DNA of 64,000 nt from Nitrosomonas ureae (GTDB lineage Bacteria; Pseudomonadota; Gammaproteobacteria; Burkholderiales; Nitrosomonadaceae), in assembly GCF_900206265.1 (NCBI RefSeq), contig NZ_LT907782.1, positions 1,674,001 to 1,738,000 on the forward strand, read 5' to 3'. Positions 18,720 through 27,506 of the stretch are shown piece after piece. Numbering within the stretch: the stretch's first letter is position 1; the number at the start of each line of letters is the position of its first letter. Under the pieces are notes generated by a model that was given only the letters and a program-made list of their open reading frames with translations, did not search any database and was not told the DNA's origin. Made by a program: the position numbers and the translations under genes.

Positions 18720-18960
18720 ATAGCAAATCAAGCAGCTCTTCTCGTTCGTTAGAATTTAAGGGAGCACCACTCGATGCAAAAGTAGTGGCCGTTGCCTGTG
18801 GCCGATACCGAACACCCGTGGCACGGCACCATGCTTGTATCGAAGTGTAGTGGCAGCCAAATTCTTTGGATAATTGCTTGGGACATCTGCCTAATGCTAC
18901 CAATTCCACCATCTGGTGGCGAAACTCAGCCGGGTAAGCAGGTTTATAGTTTTGTGTCAT
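18720..18960 (-). pseudogene. Truncated IS3-family OrfA (transposase helix-turn-helix)
   Basis: The minus-strand frame starting at 18960 encodes an OrfA N-terminus (YPAEFRHQMVELVALGR; KQLSKEFGCHYTSIQAWCRA). It should continue into a leucine-zipper region but runs into unrelated residues after about residue 80 (the frame closes at 18595). The element's left end, reading inward as tggagttgtcccctttgaac on the minus strand (about 18993-19012), abuts the OrfB fragment at 19016. The remnant is inactive. Confidence 0.7.
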
Positions 18961-19015
18961 ATTTCTTCCCCTTTAAACAGAACATAATGTGTCCGTTCAA
19001 AGGGGACAACTCCAG

Positions 19016-19401
19016 AATGACAAAGAGCTTGGTTATACAGGCATTATTTCGTGCAACCGCAAGTAAACATCCAAATAAGGGACTCATTGCTCATTCAGAT
19101 CAAGGTAGCCAATAAATACTGTGCACATGATTACCAAGATCTATTACAATAATTTGGCATGGTCGCTTCCATGAGTCGTAAGGGTGACTGCTATGATAAT
19201 GCTCCAATGGAAAGCTTCTGGGGATTACTTAAAACCGAACTGGTGCACCATTGTAAATTCAAAACACAGCAACAAGCCATTCAGGAAATTACCGAATATA
19301 TCGAAATATTCTATAACCGACAGCGCAAGCAAGAAAGATTGGGCTATCTATCGCCAGCACAATTTACGCAGCGATACTATGCAAATCTACTCGCCGCTTA
19401 A
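19016..19401 (+). pseudogene. Decayed IS3-family OrfB (DDE transposase) C-terminal fragment
   Basis: The fragment starts inside the DDE domain (SLVIQALFRA; GLIAHSDQGSQ). A frameshift follows near 19112 and a TAA stop within the next frame near 19149. It then continues as MVASMSRKGDCYDNAPMESF with the catalytic glutamate, to the normal C-terminus (IFYNRQRKQERLGYLSPAQF). It is opposite in orientation to the OrfA fragment next to it, so the two were rearranged or come from two elements. Confidence 0.8.
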
Positions 19402-19456
19402 GTCAATGGCCTCCATTTTTGACAGCACCCCTCACAACCCAATAAGGAGAACTCTC

Positions 19457-20104
19457 ATTAAAAGATTCGCACTCGATGTTGTAGCAGTACTCTATGCCGG
19501 CACTGCCAGTGCCGACGCCCCTCATTTAGCGGGCAAGTACGGTGCGAATATCACAACCGATTCTAACCAGCCGGGACAGGTCCGAGTCAATGGCAAGGTG
19601 ACCAAGCTCATCAAGCGTCCAAAAGGTCAGATCACGGCCCAATCCGCTGGTGTCTATATTGATATCACGTCCCAGGGAGACCAACTTCCTCGGATTACCT
19701 ACACTGCCAAGGACAAGCCTATCGGCACGTGTCAAATCCTCTCCTTTGCACCACCGGCGGATACCGCTGCATCGGCAGGTCACGCTTCACACTCCGAACG
19801 TGCTAGCCGGGGCCATTACGACCCACATACTGTGGTGAAGTACGCGATGAAACCGCGCACGCTGATGTCGGACTGCAATGCCACCGTGACACGCGAACGC
19901 GGTGGCAACGTCACTGTGTTGGTAACGCGCCCGAACGGCCGCACTTGGACGATCTTCTTGGAGAATGGAAAACCACTCGGCGCCGACTTGAGCCAGGCCG
20001 ATAGCGATATGACTTTCGAGGGGAGAAAGGAAGGTGACGTATTCATGATCCGGGCTGGCCATGAGCACTATGAGATCGTCGAAGCGATGGTATTCGGCGG
20101 ATGA
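19457..20104 (+). CDS. Secreted protein of GC-rich island, possible ATT start
   Basis: A 215-residue protein of unknown function. A ribosome site (aaggaga, 19444-19450) stands 6 bases before ATTAAAAGATTC, where ATG would be expected, and a signal-peptide-like segment follows (KRFALDVVAVLYAGTASA). The start is therefore either a rare ATT or a mutated ATG; the only longer frame comes from the IS remnant. The C-terminal 75 residues (from SDCNATVTRERGG) end in EHYEIVEAMVFGG and match the end of the next gene (EHFEIPEPLVYGG). Base composition is visibly GC-richer than the flanks. It overlaps the next gene by 4 bases (ATGA). Confidence 0.55.
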   Translation: MKRFALDVVAVLYAGTASADAPHLAGKYGANITTDSNQPGQVRVNGKVTKLIKRPKGQITAQSAGVYIDITSQGDQLPRITYTAKDKPIGTCQILSFAPPADTAASAGHASHSERASRGHYDPHTVVKYAMKPRTLMSDCNATVTRERGGNVTVLVTRPNGRTWTIFLENGKPLGADLSQADSDMTFEGRKEGDVFMIRAGHEHYEIVEAMVFGG

Positions 20105-21228
20105 GCGGCCTGCATGCATTGATCGGGGGGTTAGCGATGGCCAGTCTCCCGTTGGTGAGTTGGTCGGCTGATGCGAAGTTTGTCGGCACCACCTGGCAGC
20201 TGCTCGCAATACAGTCGATGGATGACGCACAGGGCACTACCCGGGTGGATGATCCCGCGCGCTTCACGCTGACTTTTGGGCGTGACGGTCAAGCCTTCCT
20301 GCAGCTGGACTGCAATCGAGGCACGGGCAGTTTCAAGATCACCCCGGCAGCAAGCGGGGATTCCGGGTCAATCAGCTTTGGCCCCATCGCGGCCACGCGT
20401 GCCTTGTGCCAGCCGCCACGCCTGGATGAACGCATTGCACGCAACATGGCCTATGTCCATAGTTATCTGCTCAAAGATGGCAAGCTCTATTTCTCGCTGA
20501 TGGCTGATGGCGGCATCTACGAATGGGCGCCTGTGCACACGGAAGGTACGGCGCAGGACCCGGACCGCACAATCAAACCGGTGCAGTTTTCCAAGGGGAC
20601 GAATGAAATCCGCATTCGTGATCGCATCGTCGGCCGCCAGTTTGTTGATTACCAGTTGCGTGCCAGCGCCGGCCAGCGCCTGATGGTGAGCCTCAATGGC
20701 AGCAATGGCGCCAATTACTTCAACCTGCTGCCGCCGGATTCAGCCGATGCGGCCATGGCAATCGGCATGTTGAATGGCAACCGCTTCGAGGGCTTGCTGC
20801 CGGATGACGGTGTTTACACCATTCGCGTCTTTTTGATGCGCGCGGCCGGCCGCCGCAACGAGGCGAGTAACTACACATTGTCGATCGGCATTACAGGCAA
20901 ACCGCTCGAACCGGTGTCTGGTCAGACTGACGTCGTGCTTCCGGGCACGCCCTACCATGCCCGTACCACGACACCCTGCGAGCCTAAGTATTCGCAGGCT
21001 CGCGAGTGCGAAGCGCTGGTGGTGCGGCGCGGTTTTGATGGCACCGGGACGGTGGAGCTGCGCTGGGAGGGCGACCGCAAGCGGCGCATCCTGTTCATCA
21101 AGGGTGAGCCAAAGGCGACCGATGTACCGCAGGCCATGACCTTCATCCGCCACGAGCGAGGCTGGCGCGTAAGTTTTAATGGCGACGAGCACTTCGAAAT
21201 CCCCGAGCCGCTGGTGTATGGCGGCTGA
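20101..21228 (+). CDS. Secreted META-domain protein with shared C-terminal domain
   Basis: A 375-residue protein with a signal peptide (about 1-23). A META/HslJ-type domain (about 26-140) is recognised by GTTWQLLAIQSMDD, FTLTFGRDGQAFLQLDCNRGTG and ARNMAYVHSYLLKDGKLYF. The middle part (about 155-285) resembles a bacterial pre-peptidase C-terminal beta domain (QFVDYQLRASAGQRLMVSLN). The last 75 residues repeat the domain ending the previous gene. META domains occur in heat-shock and secreted proteins; the joint function is unknown. GC-rich codon use suggests transfer from another lineage. Confidence 0.65.
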   Translation: MSGLHALIGGLAMASLPLVSWSADAKFVGTTWQLLAIQSMDDAQGTTRVDDPARFTLTFGRDGQAFLQLDCNRGTGSFKITPAASGDSGSISFGPIAATRALCQPPRLDERIARNMAYVHSYLLKDGKLYFSLMADGGIYEWAPVHTEGTAQDPDRTIKPVQFSKGTNEIRIRDRIVGRQFVDYQLRASAGQRLMVSLNGSNGANYFNLLPPDSADAAMAIGMLNGNRFEGLLPDDGVYTIRVFLMRAAGRRNEASNYTLSIGITGKPLEPVSGQTDVVLPGTPYHARTTTPCEPKYSQARECEALVVRRGFDGTGTVELRWEGDRKRRILFIKGEPKATDVPQAMTFIRHERGWRVSFNGDEHFEIPEPLVYGG

Positions 21229-21256
21229 CTCCTCAATGACGGGAGAGCGGAACGCC

Positions 21257-21673
21257 ATGCGACCGACGCTGATCCTGTTGCTACTTGTTGTTTGCCTCAC
21301 GCTGTATTTCATTGTCAAGCTTCAGCCGAGTAGCGTGGGCGCTTTCGGATTTGCGGTGGTCTGGCTGATCGTGCCGTATGTTGCGATGGCGGCGTTGCTG
21401 TTCGTATTGCGGCGCAAAGGCATAGCATTATTGCCATGGTGCATCGTTGTTATTGTGCTGGTGACTGTGACGGGGCTCAGCGTGTTTCTCGATGCGATCT
21501 ACTGGCATCCCGATCCGCAAAGCCCCATCGCCATCGTGTTTACGCCCCTACTTACAGTACCTCGTCTTCTTGATCGTGGCGCCACTGGCATGGTGGGCAG
21601 GACGGCGAATGTCCGCGTGAGCAAGTCGCCTCCTGTCAATGGCGGAGTAAAAAATGCGGATCATGTTAAGTGA
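21257..21673 (+). pseudogene. Small membrane protein with probable C-terminal frameshift
   Basis: The ATG at 21257 opens a frame with three hydrophobic helices (MRPTLILLLLVVCLTLYFIV; VWLIVPYVAMAALLFVL; PWCIVVIVLVTVTGLSVFL). After the CCCC run at 21545-21548 the annotated frame becomes polar. The frame one base over reads PYLQYLVFLIVAPLAWWAGR and stops at 21620, giving a natural 120-residue four-helix protein. One extra C explains this. It is the third gene of the GC-rich island and shares the island's base use. Confidence 0.55.
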
Positions 21674-21946
21674 TTGCGGGGCATCGATCTGACTAATCGG
21701 ATACAAACCGATATAAGGAAATACATTGCTTTCAAATCTACGCAATACATCCTTGCTATGACTTGCTACCCAGGTATGAGTTTGTTTTGTGTGCCCCTCA
21801 AGGGCAACAGCTTCAACGTAATTGATTGTGGCTTCCTTTGCTTTTTGCTTATTGATTTGATGATCAATTGAAGGATCAATATTACTGACTAGTTTGACTC
21901 GTTCAGCTTGTACCAGCTGCCTGGCTTGTTTTAGCGAAAGAGGGAT
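21656..21946 (-). pseudogene. Tyrosine integrase fragment (P4-type N-terminal/core-binding part)
   Basis: About 97 open codons on the minus strand read LSLKQARQLVQAERVKLV, then NYVEAVALEGHTKQTHTWVA and SKDVLRRFESNVFPYIGLYP followed by ISQIDAPQSLNMIR. This is the stretch joining the arm-binding and core-binding domains of P4-type integrases. There is no start codon and no catalytic domain; at the 21656 side it runs into the GC-rich island. It marks an old integrative element, and the truncation coincides with the island border. Confidence 0.7.
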
Positions 21947-22131
21947 TCATATTTGAAAATTAACTTAATGATTAATAGTAATATTATTTTTTTAAACTAA
22001 AAGTTACTCACATTTTGAAATGTACCCCCACAGATATAGGAATTTCAATTGTGGTTTGTTCTGACAAATTTGCCAAAACAGATTCTGATTTTCTTATCTG
22101 ATGTTTTTTTGCTCTTGCAGCAATCAGAGGG

Positions 22132-22863
22132 ATGGGTATGAAATTGAATCTCTCTCTTTTTCGCGAAAGAAACGAAGTGAAATATTCGTTCATCACCCAA
22201 AGAAAGAAGACCTGCCCGGTTGGCTTGATGTGCCGACTCATGGGTGTAAGCCGTAGCGCCTATTATCATTATGTTCGGTTCGCTGATAATTGTTCTACAG
22301 ACCCATGTCACGAGGAAATGCTTGGAATGGTTTTGGATATAGCGAAATCCAGCAATCATAGCCATGGCAGCCGCAGAATCGGAAAAGTGCTCAATGCGTT
22401 GGGTTATCCAGTTGGTCGCTGGAAAGTCCGGCGCCTGATGCGGGAAGGCTGGATTTATCTGGTTGTCTTCATTGACTTGTTTTCCAGAAAAGTGGTTGGC
22501 TGGAGTATGAGTTCAAGAATGAAAGCAAGACTGGTTTGTGATGCATTAAAAATGGCTATCTGGCAGCGCCAGCTGCAAGCAGGACTGATAGTACATTCGG
22601 ATCATAGATCACAATATATCAGCAGGAAATATCGGAAGCTTCTGGAAATAAACGGCTTCGTGGGTAGTTTGAGTCGCACCGGCGATTGTTTCGACAATGC
22701 TGTGTTAGAAAGCTTTTTCGGCAGCCTCAAACAGAAACGAATTCACTGGTGGCATTACCAAACCCGCCATGTAGCACAGCAAGATGTGCTGTAGTATATT
22801 TTCATATTTTATAACAGCCATCGATTGCAGTCATACTTGGGATACAAAAGTCCTAATCAATGA
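22132..22863 (+). pseudogene. IS3-family OrfB with internal deletion and premature stop
   Basis: The N-terminal part is normal (VGLMCRLMGVSRSAYYHYV; SRRIGKVLNALG; RRLMREG). It then jumps directly to WIYLVVFIDLFSRKVVGWSM, missing roughly 40-60 residues that normally include the first catalytic aspartate. The second Asp (VHSDHRSQY) and the Glu (NAVLESFFGSLK) remain. A TAG at 22792 interrupts the C-terminus, but homology continues (FYNSHRLQSYLGYKSPNQ) to 22863. It cannot encode active transposase. Confidence 0.8.
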
Positions 22864-22965
22864 TGTGAAGTGGAAACAGAAAAAATGAGAATAGTCGCTT
22901 AACTGGCTGCAAATGCAGTTTTTTAGCAGTCAACTAAGTAACACACTATTGAGACTTTAGGTTAA

Positions 22966-23814
22966 ATGAACAAAGTAATCATTCGATTTTTGCTGTTAGT
23001 CCCTTACATCACTCTGCTGCATGGCTGTTCAAGCTTATTTTATTACCCGGATAATAAAAATAGTTTTTTTGATCCCAAAACAGCAGGCTATGCGCCAGAA
23101 AATGTTTTTTTTACAGATGCATCCCAAAGAAAGCTGCATGGCTGGTGGTTCCCGGCCCAGAAATATCCGGTAAAAGCAACCGTTATTTTTTTTCATGGTA
23201 ATGCCGAAAACTTAACTTCACATTTCCTGCACTTGGCTTGGATCAGTCAAGAAAACTATAACTTCTTCATTTTTGATTTCCCCGGCTTTGGACGTTCCGA
23301 GGGAAAACCAACGCCCCAGAGCTGTATCGAATCAGGACATGCAGCAGTTGATTGGGTGAACAAGCACAAAGCGGAAGGCAAACCGATTATTATCTATGGT
23401 CAAAGCCTAGGTGGAATAATTGCGTTGCGAACTGCAATTGATAAAAAGTCAGCGACCAATTTAAAGCTAGTAGTCGCAGACAGCACTTTTGATTCTTTTC
23501 GTGAAATAGCCCGCGTTAAGCTATCTCATTATTGGTTGACTTGGTTAATACAACCATTGGGCTACGTTCTGTTGAGCGATCGCTGGGCCCCCAGAAACTT
23601 GGAATCGTTATCACCTGTTCCCGCCCTAGTTATACATGGGCAAAAGGATACAACCGTAGAACCAATTTTTGGGAATAGGATTTTTGAAAAGCTGGCTGAA
23701 CCAAAGACGCTCTGGAAGATTCCAGATGGGATCCATACCGATGTATTCTCGAGGCATGAATACAAATATCGCACAAAATTTATATCATTTCTGAAAGGTC
23801 TGGATAAACTGTAA
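22966..23814 (+). CDS. Alpha/beta-hydrolase lipoprotein (BEM46-like)
   Basis: A 282-residue lipoprotein with lipobox LLHGC (C21). The hydrolase fold shows an oxyanion HG motif (FFHGNAENLTSH), the nucleophile elbow GQSLGG (serine near 147) and the late histidine in PDGIHTDVF. Similarity is to BEM46/YfhR-type hydrolases anchored to the envelope. Substrate unknown. It stands alone after the IS remnant. Confidence 0.82.
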   Translation: MNKVIIRFLLLVPYITLLHGCSSLFYYPDNKNSFFDPKTAGYAPENVFFTDASQRKLHGWWFPAQKYPVKATVIFFHGNAENLTSHFLHLAWISQENYNFFIFDFPGFGRSEGKPTPQSCIESGHAAVDWVNKHKAEGKPIIIYGQSLGGIIALRTAIDKKSATNLKLVVADSTFDSFREIARVKLSHYWLTWLIQPLGYVLLSDRWAPRNLESLSPVPALVIHGQKDTTVEPIFGNRIFEKLAEPKTLWKIPDGIHTDVFSRHEYKYRTKFISFLKGLDKL

Positions 23815-24058
23815 AATTCTGAAAAATTAACCATAACAAGGAAAATACTAATAGCCGAGTAGCCAAATAAAATGTAATATTTCTTCAGTATTAATAACAG
23901 ATCTTAAATTTATTCATAACCTGCATTTACATTTTGACAATCTAAGGATAAGGGAGATTTGGTAAGCTAAGTTTTAAGTCGACCTTAAACCAGATCTGAG
24001 TTATTGATACATTATAAAGTAAGATTTGAATCTAATTACTCTTATAAAGGAGTTTATA

Positions 24059-24553
24059 ATGATAAAAAATTATTTGATCGCACTTACATCTTCGTTACTT
24101 TTATTGCCACTATCAGTATTTGCTGCAGGGTATGGCTCCGCCGGATGCGGGTTGGGCTCTATGGTCATGGGATCCGGAGATGGCATTGGACAGGTTTTTG
24201 CTGCAACGACCAATGGCACATCCGGCTCTCAAACTTTTGGAATTACTTCTGGCACATCGAATTGTGATGAAGGCGGGCTGATAAAATCGAGCAAAGAGCG
24301 GGAAGTTTTTGCAACAGAAAACTATACCAGCCTGATTAAGGAAATGGCACAAGGTCGTGGTGAAAACCTGCACACATTAGCTAGCTTATATCAGTGCCAA
24401 GCCGGAGCTCATCAAGAATTTGGTTCCATGGTACAGAAAAAATTCGATCAACTGATTGCAAGCGAGCAGACCACTCCGATCGAGTTACTTAATCATCTTG
24501 AAGCCCAATTGGATCAACATCCTAGTCTTTCAAAATCCTGCAGTTACAGCTAA
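24059..24553 (+). CDS. DUF3015-family small periplasmic protein
   Basis: A 164-residue protein starting at the ATG at 24059, preceded by aaaggag. It has a signal peptide (to about 22, FAA). The signature CGLGSMVMGSGDGIGQVFAA and SGSQTFGITSGTSNCD is characteristic of DUF3015. The rest is helical (SSKEREVFATENYTSLIKEM). The function is unknown. It is followed by a DUF4105 gene, an arrangement I recall from other proteobacteria. Confidence 0.82.
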   Translation: MIKNYLIALTSSLLLLPLSVFAAGYGSAGCGLGSMVMGSGDGIGQVFAATTNGTSGSQTFGITSGTSNCDEGGLIKSSKEREVFATENYTSLIKEMAQGRGENLHTLASLYQCQAGAHQEFGSMVQKKFDQLIASEQTTPIELLNHLEAQLDQHPSLSKSCSYS

Positions 24554-24578
24554 CAGAACTGAGTTTAACGAGCTCAAA

Positions 24579-24603
24579 CGGATACAGGTTTCCACTGTAT
24601 CCG
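24579..24603. terminator. Hairpin between the DUF3015 and DUF4105 genes
   Basis: Perfect 9-bp inverted repeat CGGATACAG (24579-24587) / CTGTATCCG (24595-24603), 25 bases after the stop. The tail is only weakly T-rich, so it may be an attenuating terminator or an mRNA-stabilising stem rather than a strong terminator. Confidence 0.4.
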
Positions 24604-24643
24604 CTTAAAAAGTTTATTTCGCTGTTTTTATAGGTACTGCGCG

Positions 24644-26554
24644 GTGCGAGTTTACCTTATTGCCGGACTGTCTTTATGGCTTTGCCTTTTACCTGCAATC
24701 ACATATTCCAAAGGTAAAGACTCCGACAATTATCTCGCTGAACTTCAACAGCAAGCAAAAAAAATCAAACTTGGCGAACAGAGTGTCTGGCATCTTTTAT
24801 TAAAATACAATCGGCAGTTGCTGGGAGGTGTCATCAGTGAGGCGGATGGCATGGAGTTTTTTAATTCTGCAGATGGAAAAATCAATCCAGAATCGGAATT
24901 AGTAGCTACTTTGGCCAGTTTCTTTCTCCCGCTTGATAATCTGACAAATAACCAAGAGCATCCACAATGTAACTTCCCCGCCCGGTTCAAATGGCTGAAT
25001 CAGCAATTGAAGTTTGATGCCACCCGGCTAAAAATACAAACCTGCGACCGACTTGATCGCTGGATTAATGAGCTGGATCCCGTCAGCATAACATTAGTCT
25101 TTGCTTCCTACTATTTGAATAACCCGGCATCAATGTTTGGTCATACGCTGATTCGCATTGACAGTAGAAATCGCAAAGACAAAAAATTAACGAATTATGG
25201 TGCTAACTATGCCGCCAATCCAGATACCGACAATCCATTTCTATATGCCTGGAAAGGATTGACGGGCTCATTCGAAGGGCGTTTTGCAATTTTCCCATAT
25301 TACACAAAAATCCAAGAATACAACAACTTAGAAAGCAGAGATCTTTGGGAATATGAACTCCAATTTACCGAAGACCAACTGAATACTATGCTTTTACATT
25401 TATGGGAGTTAGGCGGTACATACTTTGATTATTATTATTTCCAGGAAAACTGTTCATATCATGTACTTTCACTTCTTGAAATTGCCAGACCGGAGCTTCG
25501 ATTAAGGGATCAATTTTTCTTTAGTGTCATACCGGCAGATACTGTGAAACTCGTCTTAGCTCAGGATAATCTGGTTAAAAATATCGTATACCGCCCCTCG
25601 ATTTTGAGTTTGATGAACCAAAAAAGAAATTCGATGACATCTGTAGAAAAGAAAATCTTTCAAGACATAGTGGAAGCAAAAATTTCAATAAATTCTGATA
25701 CGCTCACCCTTTTTTCAGCACAATCCCAAGCGCTTATATTGGATGCGTATATGGATTACCTTCAGTATATAGGCATGCGGCAAAAAAGCGACCATGACGC
25801 CAAAATTCCGCATTCGGTTTTACTGGCAAGAAGCCGCTTGCAACTAACCGATGAAGAAGAAAAATCTATAGCATACCTTACCAGTCCTCCGCATCTTGGT
25901 CATGGTGCTGATCGTTTCCGTATTGGAATGGGCCACAATGACCAAGAACCATTTATAGAGTTTGCTTACCGACCCGCCTATCATGATTTAATGGCCAGAG
26001 ATGAAGGTTATGACAAGGATTCGGAAATTATTTTTATGGATTTCAAACTTCGGTATTTTTTTGAATCTGAGCATGTAAGACTGGATCAAGTAAAATTTCT
26101 TTCGATTACCGCGCTCAACCCATATGATTCACTTTTCATTAAACCTTCTTGGCGTATAAATTTTAGTATTGATACACTTAGAGATCGAGACTGCAATTAT
26201 TGCAACGCAATTACAGGTAGCTACGGTAGGGGTATGTCTTATCGTCCCACCTTTTTTTCTTCTCTGTTGTTATTTTCATTTCTTGACCTTAGAACTGAAT
26301 TTTCGAATCACTTAAAACAGGATTATCGATTCGGCGGAAGCATGGAGGCAGGAGCTTACTATGATTTTAATAGTCACCTAAGAATCAAGTTCTCGGGCAG
26401 CTATCGCACTTTTTTTTTGGGTGAACATAAACATTTTTTCACCTCACACGTCGTTACCAGATACGCATACTCACAAAATCTTGATATGAGATTGGAATTC
26501 AATCGCTATGATAACAACACTGAGAGTATTTTCGCTATCAACTATTATTTCTAG
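24644..26554 (+). CDS. DUF4105 (Lnb-type N-terminal periplasmic domain) envelope protein
   Basis: A 636-residue protein with a GTG start and a signal peptide (to about 22). The central part carries the DUF4105 features: SITLVFASYYLNNPASMFGH followed by TLIRI, later TNYGANYAANPDTDNPFLYA and YYYFQENCSYHVLSLLE. These include a candidate His/Cys set (GH...NCSYH) like that of NlpC/P60-type papain folds. The C-terminal 200 residues alternate aromatic and polar residues and end in F, suggesting an outer-membrane beta-barrel. A role in lipoprotein or envelope processing is possible but not shown by the sequence. Confidence 0.75.
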   Translation: MRVYLIAGLSLWLCLLPAITYSKGKDSDNYLAELQQQAKKIKLGEQSVWHLLLKYNRQLLGGVISEADGMEFFNSADGKINPESELVATLASFFLPLDNLTNNQEHPQCNFPARFKWLNQQLKFDATRLKIQTCDRLDRWINELDPVSITLVFASYYLNNPASMFGHTLIRIDSRNRKDKKLTNYGANYAANPDTDNPFLYAWKGLTGSFEGRFAIFPYYTKIQEYNNLESRDLWEYELQFTEDQLNTMLLHLWELGGTYFDYYYFQENCSYHVLSLLEIARPELRLRDQFFFSVIPADTVKLVLAQDNLVKNIVYRPSILSLMNQKRNSMTSVEKKIFQDIVEAKISINSDTLTLFSAQSQALILDAYMDYLQYIGMRQKSDHDAKIPHSVLLARSRLQLTDEEEKSIAYLTSPPHLGHGADRFRIGMGHNDQEPFIEFAYRPAYHDLMARDEGYDKDSEIIFMDFKLRYFFESEHVRLDQVKFLSITALNPYDSLFIKPSWRINFSIDTLRDRDCNYCNAITGSYGRGMSYRPTFFSSLLLFSFLDLRTEFSNHLKQDYRFGGSMEAGAYYDFNSHLRIKFSGSYRTFFLGEHKHFFTSHVVTRYAYSQNLDMRLEFNRYDNNTESIFAINYYF

Positions 26555-26672
26555 CTACAAAAACCTACTACAGGTATTCTGATTTTCAACTCCATTAATT
26601 CCATTTCTACACGCACATAGCCGCAACAGTAGAAATCTTCCATCATCCCATTCTTAATTCTTTAATCATGAT

Positions 26673-27506
26673 CTAATAATTTCCCACCTTAATATTCGAT
26701 CCGCCGGTTTTCTTAACCACCTCCAGCGCGATATCCACATACTCGGTAAACTCCAGCGCATCTTCTTCCGCAATCGGGGTTGTCAGAACAAAATCAGCAT
26801 GCTTGCGCGCTTCATTCTTTCGTCCGATGTCATATAACAATTCAGCATAAAAAGCGCGCGTAATGATGTCGTGCGGAAACAGTTCGTGGGCTCGTTTGAG
26901 ATGTGCGAGCGCTTTTTGGTTACTACCAAAGCTGATCGGAAACCTTGGCAGTTTATGGTAAATACGACCCAATGCGCGATGAGCGCCGGCATTCTCATAT
27001 CTTTCATCAAGTTCGACCACTTTTAAAAGCAAATCCTGCATCGGCTGAAGCATTCTCAGTGCATTGAGCATGCCGCTATCTTCAGCGATTTTTCCCATCG
27101 CCGCAGCCTTCCAGAACAGCCCGCGCACATCATTGACATTCAACATCAGTGCCTGATCAGCCATTGCAATACTGCGCTCAAACAACTGTATTCGATGATG
27201 TTTATCGAGTTCGAGCTGAGCGCGCATAAATTTCAATCGGGCAAGCTCCGCCAGCGCAGCCGATTCCTGGGAATTTCTCGCCACATCACGAAACCAGTCT
27301 ATGGTTTCCAGCAACAGCGGCGTATCAATGGCATACTTCCACGCCGCCAATTCAATTCTCTGCTGATTTTCCGGAGTTAATACAGTGGGCGCAATGCGGT
27401 ACGCCAGAACCGATGATGTCAAACAAATCAGTGAAACCATGCCGCATGTAAAAAGGATAAATCCTTTTCCCAATTGCCTTAAGTTTGATTTTATGAAGAC
27501 ACGCAT
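26673..27506 (-). CDS. Membrane-anchored TPR-like repeat protein
   Basis: A 277-residue protein with one N-terminal membrane helix (about 15-36). A helical-repeat body follows, with TPR-like motifs (AHRALGRIYHKLPRFPISFG; AYAELLYDIGRKNEARKHAD-like at the end). Resembles TPR proteins of the TatT type, but no specific family is certain. It converges with the DUF4105 gene. Confidence 0.6.
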   Translation of the reverse strand: MRVFIKSNLRQLGKGFILFTCGMVSLICLTSSVLAYRIAPTVLTPENQQRIELAAWKYAIDTPLLLETIDWFRDVARNSQESAALAELARLKFMRAQLELDKHHRIQLFERSIAMADQALMLNVNDVRGLFWKAAAMGKIAEDSGMLNALRMLQPMQDLLLKVVELDERYENAGAHRALGRIYHKLPRFPISFGSNQKALAHLKRAHELFPHDIITRAFYAELLYDIGRKNEARKHADFVLTTPIAEEDALEFTEYVDIALEVVKKTGGSNIKVGNY

